From the NCBI RefSeq assembly GCF_029267015.1, contig NZ_JARIEA010000071.1, forward strand, positions 1-64,000: a DNA stretch of 64,000 bases. The letters are read 5' to 3'. The position numbers were made by a program, and so were the translations under genes. The notes under the pieces were generated by a model. It was not told where the DNA came from. It made no database searches and saw only the letters and a list, made by a program, of their open reading frames with translations. This document shows, piece by piece, positions 58,818-64,000 of this stretch (position 1 is its first letter; the number at the start of each line of letters is the position of its first letter). The DNA comes from Sporosarcina ureae (lineage in GTDB: Bacteria; Bacillota; Bacilli; Bacillales_A; Planococcaceae).

Positions 58818-59103
58818 TACAAAAAATCAGCTGTCTGAAAAGAAAAAGCATGTGGAGAAAGTAGCGAATGTCGATAATGCAACTTTCATGAATATTCAAT
58901 TGCGTACAGGAGAGGAAGTAGCTGAGCATGATGCGAATAAAGAAGTATTCATCATCGTGCGTAAAGGAAAAGTACGGTTCATAGTGGAAGGCGAGCCAGT
59001 TGATGTCACACCAGATAATGTCTTGCATATGGTGCCGTTAGAAAGACATAGTTTACATGCAGTAGAAGACTCTGATGTTTTAGTTATTCTAGTAAAGCCG
59101 TAA
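58804..59103 (+). CDS. Cupin domain protein
   Basis: 99 aa; overlaps LLM gene by 14 nt; cupin-like beta strands, MVPLERHSLHAVEDSDVLVILVKP. Confidence 0.75.
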   Translation: MNLIDTKNQLSEKKKHVEKVANVDNATFMNIQLRTGEEVAEHDANKEVFIIVRKGKVRFIVEGEPVDVTPDNVLHMVPLERHSLHAVEDSDVLVILVKP

Positions 59104-59106
59104 AGT

Positions 59107-59156
59107 TCATACAACAAGAGATCGCACGTAATCCTTGCGATCTCTTGTTGTATGAT
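59107..59156. terminator. Bidirectional terminator
   Basis: ATACAACAAGAGATCGCAcgtaatcctTGCGATCTCTTGTTGTAT. Confidence 0.85.
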
Positions 59157-59166
59157 TTGAACTAAT

Positions 59167-59610
59167 TTAAGGTCGAATGGTTTTACATAATTCACGCAAA
59201 CTAGTAATGAATCCTTCATTTTGTTCAGCAGTTCGTTTTTTTGGACCTCGTAAACGACCTCCTGCCCGGCGGATTTTCTGAGCTTTATGACGTGCCGCGA
59301 GTAATTGATCAATATTGTCATTTGTGTACCATCTACCGTTCTGGTCAAGTGGTAATCCTTGTTTGGCCAATGCCATAGCGGCCAATCCGTAGTCTTGAGT
59401 GACGACGATGTCTCCTTTTTTTATACGGTTCACCAATACAAAATCGACTGCGTCGGCACCTTTGGAAACAGTAATTGTTTCTGCGCCTTCCCGGTGCATT
59501 TCATGTGCAGTGTCACATATTAACACACAAGGTAGGTCGTACTCTTTGGCGATCGCAATCGTTTCATTGATTACTGGACAGCCATCTGCATCCACTAAAA
59601 TCGTTGTCAC
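59167..59610 (-). CDS. YaiI/YqxD family (UPF0178) protein
   Basis: VDADGCPVINETIAIA; VTQDYGLAAMALAK. Confidence 0.92.
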   Translation of the reverse strand: MTTILVDADGCPVINETIAIAKEYDLPCVLICDTAHEMHREGAETITVSKGADAVDFVLVNRIKKGDIVVTQDYGLAAMALAKQGLPLDQNGRWYTNDNIDQLLAARHKAQKIRRAGGRLRGPKKRTAEQNEGFITSLRELCKTIRP

Positions 59611-59641
59611 GTAGTACCTCTCCTTCCGCTACACTTAATAG

Positions 59642-59666
59642 GTTTAGTATAACAAATAACGGGAAA
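59642..59666 (+). promoter_or_regulatory. Candidate sigma-B promoter
   Basis: GTTTAG-N13-GGGAAA upstream of 59699 ORF. Confidence 0.65.
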
Positions 59667-59698
59667 GATAAGTAAAAATGCACAACTGAGGTGATGAA

Positions 59699-59935
59699 AT
59701 GGCTGATTTATCAAAAGAACAACAAACGACTGCCGAGCAACGTGAGCAATATGGGCGTGAAATGGATGCGAAGAATGCTGCCATGGAGAACATAGAAGTT
59801 CCACTTGAAAACAGAGAGTTGGCAGATCACGAAATTCCACCGCCGTTAACAGAAGAAGAAGTGCGAGCAAAAGTCGGTAATCAGAACTTCAAAAATGCGA
59901 CTGATGATAGCGCGCCTACATCAATAGGGAGCTAA
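59699..59935 (+). CDS. Small hydrophilic hypothetical protein (78 aa)
   Basis: GAGGTGATGAA SD; Gln/Glu-rich, stress-type. Confidence 0.65.
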   Translation: MADLSKEQQTTAEQREQYGREMDAKNAAMENIEVPLENRELADHEIPPPLTEEEVRAKVGNQNFKNATDDSAPTSIGS

Positions 59936-60059
59936 TAAAGTTATGAGAAAAACTAGGGACATCATAGATGTTCCTTTTTGCGTTAAAAACTATAAATGAA
60001 ACCAACCTGTTAGGTATATCGTATACATACTATACAACTAGGTAACGGAGTGATGGAAA

Positions 60060-60215
60060 ATGAATGAAGGCTATTTCGTAGGATGGGGCACGTTAGCTTT
60101 AATCAATGCAGTATTAGCGCAAGGGAAAAACAGAAGTGGATTGAACTGGTTTATACTTTCTTTGTTTTTAGGACCGCTGGCAACTCTCTTCTTAGCGCTA
60201 TCAGGTAAAAAGTGA
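60060..60215 (+). CDS. Small membrane protein (51 aa; absent from ORF track)
   Basis: MNEGYFVGWGTLALINAVLAQGKNRSGLNWFILSLFLGPLATLFLALSGKK*; GGAGTGATGG SD. Confidence 0.65.
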   Translation: MNEGYFVGWGTLALINAVLAQGKNRSGLNWFILSLFLGPLATLFLALSGKK

Positions 60216-60254
60216 TAAACTATTTAGGAAACCGAAATAGTGAAGGGAGCTATT

Positions 60255-61628
60255 ATGACTATGAAAATTAATGTAGAAATTTTATTCGCAACTGATGCAC
60301 AAATAACGAAGAACCTGTTGGTGAAACAATTTGTCGACAATCAAGCTGGAGGATTTTCCACGTTTGTACATGACGGAAAACAGCTAGTCGTTATAAAAGA
60401 TAAAGAATGGAAAACAGCAGATGCAATTCGCAGTATTGCAGGTGAAATCTCTCGCAGTCTTGCGGCACAAAAAGTAGATTCTGCTTCGATTCAAGCAGAT
60501 CAGCTAGGACAAAAGTGGTCGTCTCAAGATGAAGCAGTAACAGCTTTCGTCGAAGGATGGCATCTTGGTGCCTATAACTTTGACCGCTATCAATCTAAAA
60601 AAGCGGACCCTGTCACTACGTTAGATGTTAAAGGTGCAGACAAAGCAGCAGTCAAATCAGGAGAAGTGCGTGCAGCAGCTATGGCATTTTCTCGTGACTT
60701 AATGAATGAACTTTCCGATGTGCTCAATCCAGAGACATATCCAGAAGTATTAAAAGATCATTTCAAAGGGACAAAAGTGAAAATCGATGTTCTTGGTAAA
60801 AAAGAGATTGAAGAACGCGAAATGAATGGTGTATTAACGGTATGCCGCGGTAGTAAATATGAGCCTTCATTCGTAGAGATGACTTTGCAGACGGATGCAT
60901 CAAAACCACTCGTTGCTCTTGTCGGAAAAGGCGTAACGTATGATTCGGGCGGTATCAGCTTGAAAGGCGGACGTGACGACAGTGACATGCGTATGGATAT
61001 GGGCGGATCAGCTGCTGTAAGCGGTGCTTTATCACTTCTAGCTCATTCCGATGCCAAAGTGAATGTTGTCGTGCTAATTCCAATGGTTGAGAATACACCA
61101 GGACCTGATGCTGTTATGCCGGGCGAAGTGATCCAATACAAGAATGGTATTAGTGTACAAGTCGGTAATACCGATGCAGAAGGCCGTTTGATTTTGGCTG
61201 ACGGATTGATTCGTGCAGGTGAATTAAACGCAGACTACACTGTGGATATCGCGACATTGACTGGCGCAGTTGTGGCGGCGCTTGGTACGGAAGTCGGAGG
61301 AGTCTTTGGTGACGAAGAGTTGTCTAATAAACTGAAGAAAATTGGCGATCAAAACGGTGACTTCGTTTGGCCACTTCCTTTAATTGATGAGTATGAAGAA
61401 ACACTTGATAGCGCCTATGCAGATTGTAACAATATGAGTTCTCTAACTGTGGCAGGTTCGATCACAGCTGGTCTCTTCTTGCGTAAGTTCGCACCGAAGA
61501 CCAACTGGTTGCATGTCGACATGGCGGGCGTTATGGATAAGCAGAAGTCAAAAGGTTATTATACGAAGTCAGCAACGGGCTACGGAGCACGTTTGCTTGC
61601 GGATTATACGGTGTCATTGACTAAATAA
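60255..61628 (+). CDS. Leucyl aminopeptidase (M17 family)
   Basis: GKGVTYDSGGISLKGG..MRMDMGGSAAVSGAL; NTDAEGRLILADGL. Confidence 0.93.
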   Translation: MTMKINVEILFATDAQITKNLLVKQFVDNQAGGFSTFVHDGKQLVVIKDKEWKTADAIRSIAGEISRSLAAQKVDSASIQADQLGQKWSSQDEAVTAFVEGWHLGAYNFDRYQSKKADPVTTLDVKGADKAAVKSGEVRAAAMAFSRDLMNELSDVLNPETYPEVLKDHFKGTKVKIDVLGKKEIEEREMNGVLTVCRGSKYEPSFVEMTLQTDASKPLVALVGKGVTYDSGGISLKGGRDDSDMRMDMGGSAAVSGALSLLAHSDAKVNVVVLIPMVENTPGPDAVMPGEVIQYKNGISVQVGNTDAEGRLILADGLIRAGELNADYTVDIATLTGAVVAALGTEVGGVFGDEELSNKLKKIGDQNGDFVWPLPLIDEYEETLDSAYADCNNMSSLTVAGSITAGLFLRKFAPKTNWLHVDMAGVMDKQKSKGYYTKSATGYGARLLADYTVSLTK

Positions 61629-61636
61629 GTAATATT

Positions 61637-61670
61637 TAAAAGGATGTCCTAACTGGGCGTCCTTTTTTTG
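61637..61670 (+). terminator. Terminator
   Basis: AAAGGATGtcctaactgggCGTCCTTTTTTT. Confidence 0.6.
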
Positions 61671-61821
61671 TGTTGGTTGGGAGTATTGGAAGAGGAGAGC
61701 TAAATAGTGTCTGCGAGGGGATGGAAGCTCCTTTTGACGCACAGTTTCCATATCAAAAAATAAGAACAAAAAAGTGATCGTAGTCATCAAACCAAGATTT
61801 CGATCACTTTTTTTCAAAGAC

Positions 61822-62025
61822 TCATAAAAACAAAGCAGGGGAGGCGATTCCTGCGAGGATGATCAGCAAGGATACCGACGCAATAATGGCTGGCTTCATA
61901 AATGCAGGCTCTTCTTGCACGAGCTCCTTGATGGCATAAATTATAGAAATAACAAAAACGAATGGCCAGACGAACCATGTCCATAGATAGAGAACACTCA
62001 AAAGCTTCATAATACTAATAAACAT
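61822..62025 (-). CDS. Small membrane hypothetical protein (67 aa)
   Basis: ORF with AAGGAGTG SD; two hydrophobic segments. Confidence 0.6.
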   Translation of the reverse strand: MFISIMKLLSVLYLWTWFVWPFVFVISIIYAIKELVQEEPAFMKPAIIASVSLLIILAGIASPALFL

Positions 62026-62219
62026 AGACTACACTCCTTGGATAGTAATAAGAGCTCACTGTAAAAAGAATGACGTGATAGATAAATGCTCTGATACTTT
62101 TGTTTTCCCTATTTTACAAAATTCACACTCTTCCAATAAAAAATTTATAAGTAGGGTATCCAAGTGAGTAGAAACTATTATACTTTCTTTACTGTTTTCG
62201 TATACGTAAACGAATCGTA

Positions 62220-62642
62220 TTATTTCTCCTTATTTGTTGAAATGTTATTATGAGGAGGCAATAAGAGAAATGTGTGAAAATAAATATTCGCTGCCATGAG
62301 ACCAATACCGGCATATAAGACAATCAGTGACACTGAATTCAGTCCAGGCAGTAAAATCAGAGGGAACAGCGCACCAATTAGAAGTCCAGCCGCTGAATAG
62401 AAAACTAGCTTCTTTACATACTGCGACTTTTTGTTTTTCATTAATGTATCAATCATGATAGATAGGGGAATTCCAATCAGTAAAAAGATAGGCCCTGCGT
62501 ATAACATAACGAATACCATTGCTTCAGAGAACCCCAAATAATAGGTACTCGATTCGCGCTGTGATTCAGGTACATAGGAAATAGCTGAATAAATGATTGC
62601 GAATAAGATAGCGGCTATAACTGCTGATATAAAACGTTTCAT
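62220..62642 (-). CDS. Membrane hypothetical protein (140 aa)
   Basis: Four hydrophobic segments; GGAGGTACG SD. Confidence 0.65.
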   Translation of the reverse strand: MKRFISAVIAAILFAIIYSAISYVPESQRESSTYYLGFSEAMVFVMLYAGPIFLLIGIPLSIMIDTLMKNKKSQYVKKLVFYSAAGLLIGALFPLILLPGLNSVSLIVLYAGIGLMAANIYFHTFLLLPPHNNISTNKEK

Positions 62643-62695
62643 AATCGTACCTCCAATCTGTCTTTATCATATTTCAGAAAATAGATATATACAAT

Positions 62696-62731
62696 AAAAA
62701 GACGAGTGAGAGAAAAGCTCACTCGTCTTTC
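62696..62731 (-). terminator. Terminator of 62733 gene
   Basis: AAAGACGAGTGAG..CTCACTCGTCTTT. Confidence 0.75.
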
Positions 62732-62732
62732 A

Positions 62733-63668
62733 TTATTTACATAGGACAACTTCACGCGAAAACGTACCTTTGTGTGCAAGGCACCGATCCGCTATCTCAA
62801 ATCCAGCAATTTCGAGCATTTCATCCATATTTTCAATCGTAATAATTAAACAGCTTTTGGCAAAACGTCGAGCTTCTTTCAAAATCTCGAGTTGGCCTTC
62901 TGCTGTAATATGCGTAAATAAATTATACGGCATATCGATAATAGCCACATCGTATTCTTCTTCTACTTCAGCAATTGGACCTATTGTAACATTGCCTTCC
63001 AAATTGAAGTAGTCTATGTTTTTTCTTGAGCCATAGACGACAAGCGGATTAATATCGCGACCTTCAATAGGGATTCCCATAGATAATGCTTCAACAAGAA
63101 CGGTACCGATTCCACAGCAAGGATCGATGACGCGTTTTCCTTCAGGGTGCGGTACTGCAATATTGACGGCAGCTCTGGCGAGACGTGTACCAAGCGCAGT
63201 GGAATACATATGGGGCTTCTGTTGGTGAACATGCCAGTCAGAAGAACTGTAAAGCACATTTCCTGCGTACCAACGACCGTCCAATTGCATGATGCCGATA
63301 AATACTTCGGGATGGTCAAGTTCAGGCTCGCCTTTGATCTGTAATCCAATCGTGCGCTCAATTTCACGACGCGTATCATGACCAATTTTAGCTGTCGTTG
63401 ATAGCGTCATATCATTCAAGCAGACGGTCTTAAATAATTGATCGGTCTCCAGCTTAGAAGCTTTGTCTGCCAGCATTTCTAAATTGTCTGCATCCAGTAA
63501 GACTTCAAGTCGAGTTTGTATGAACGGGCTTCGTGACGGATCAACGCCAATATCACTTATAATCACGTTGTCTTCTACGTCATAACCGAAAAAAGCTCGC
63601 ATTTCCATTCGACATAATTCCTTTTCATCGCGGTGCCGAATATACGTATATATAAATTGCGAAGCCAT
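62733..63668 (-). CDS. TRM11-like SAM-dependent RNA methyltransferase
   Basis: RVIDPCCGIGTVLVEALSMGIPIEGRDINPLVV; DMPYNLFTHIT motif IV-like. Confidence 0.82.
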   Translation of the reverse strand: MASQFIYTYIRHRDEKELCRMEMRAFFGYDVEDNVIISDIGVDPSRSPFIQTRLEVLLDADNLEMLADKASKLETDQLFKTVCLNDMTLSTTAKIGHDTRREIERTIGLQIKGEPELDHPEVFIGIMQLDGRWYAGNVLYSSSDWHVHQQKPHMYSTALGTRLARAAVNIAVPHPEGKRVIDPCCGIGTVLVEALSMGIPIEGRDINPLVVYGSRKNIDYFNLEGNVTIGPIAEVEEEYDVAIIDMPYNLFTHITAEGQLEILKEARRFAKSCLIITIENMDEMLEIAGFEIADRCLAHKGTFSREVVLCK

Positions 63669-64000
63669 TAGTTATTTGCTCTCATTTTATGCAAATCGCC
63701 AAGTACTTCAAACAGAAGTTGTAGCGCATTTTGAATAGACATCGTCTCGTCAAATCCTTTGAGAGAATCAAGCGGAATATTTAACTCCCAGAAGCCTTCG
63801 TTGTCAGAAAAAGAAATACTAAAGCCATGTAAATTATGCTGAAGTTTTTCCTCAATACATGCACGAATAGTTTCGCCTTCTTTTTTCTTGCCTTGCAAAC
63901 CAAATAATGCCATATACGTTTTGAACATGTCATCTACTTCAAGTGCCAGCGAATCCACTTTGATCTCATCGAAGTCAGGCGATTCGACAAAAAGAAATTC
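63668..64000 (-). CDS. Hypothetical protein, reading frame open to right window edge (partial)
   Basis: In-frame sequence EFLFVESPDFDEIKV continues upstream of the track's M, no stop before the window end. Confidence 0.6.
   Translation of the reverse strand, partial: EFLFVESPDFDEIKVDSLALEVDDMFKTYMALFGLQGKKKEGETIRACIEEKLQHNLHGFSISFSDNEGFWELNIPLDSLKGFDETMSIQNALQLLFEVLGDLHKMRANN

Noticed and set aside
1-64000. Prophage, transposase, toxin-antitoxin, restriction-modification, tRNA or rRNA genes
   Set aside because: None recognised on either strand by eye; a tRNAscan, ISfinder or DefenseFinder run would be needed to exclude short or divergent ones.

Overview
This 64 kb window is chromosomal DNA from a low-to-mid GC Firmicute. 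Gene content (YugN, YkuS, YunC, YqcI, TspO, GsiB-like KGG protein, pckA/metK divergent pair) suggests Bacillales, probably Planococcaceae/Sporosarcina-like; the genus is an inference. It is mostly housekeeping and stress genes. They include an NCS2 permease, DJ-1/PfpI, NamA-type OYE, glutamine synthetase, sodA, an oligopeptide ABC transporter (D-F-A-B-C order), a Ca2+/H+ antiporter, a divergent FtsH-like AAA protease, pckA, and SAM-riboswitch-controlled metK. Also present are a TetR/MFS pair, a ferric-iron ABC transporter, tandem crcB fluoride-channel genes, a type III PKS with its methyltransferase, an M17 aminopeptidase and a TRM11-like methyltransferase. I saw no rRNA, tRNA, CRISPR array, prophage or transposase. 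The less ordinary signals are: (1) a structured intergenic repeat family (unit about 285 bp) in head-to-tail pairs at both ends of a 39.7 kb segment, in the same orientation, joined at the second locus by a GC-rich multi-stem module; (2) about nine sigma-B-type promoters read by eye upstream of stress-type genes; (3) an operon of GAF-HD-GYP phosphodiesterase and SRPBCC/zinc-ribbon/class III cyclase; (4) a catalytically dead M50 (site-2-protease-like) protein; (5) a second crcB gene whose overlapping start appears to have mutated to a non-canonical codon; (6) two MntR-like operators upstream of sodA; (7) a large SF1 helicase with coiled-coil insertion plus a winged-helix partner and a 27-codon leader ORF; (8) a truncated cytochrome P450 pseudogene. 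Small genes missing from the ORF track (DUF1540-like, FbpA-like, a 51-aa membrane protein) were also found.
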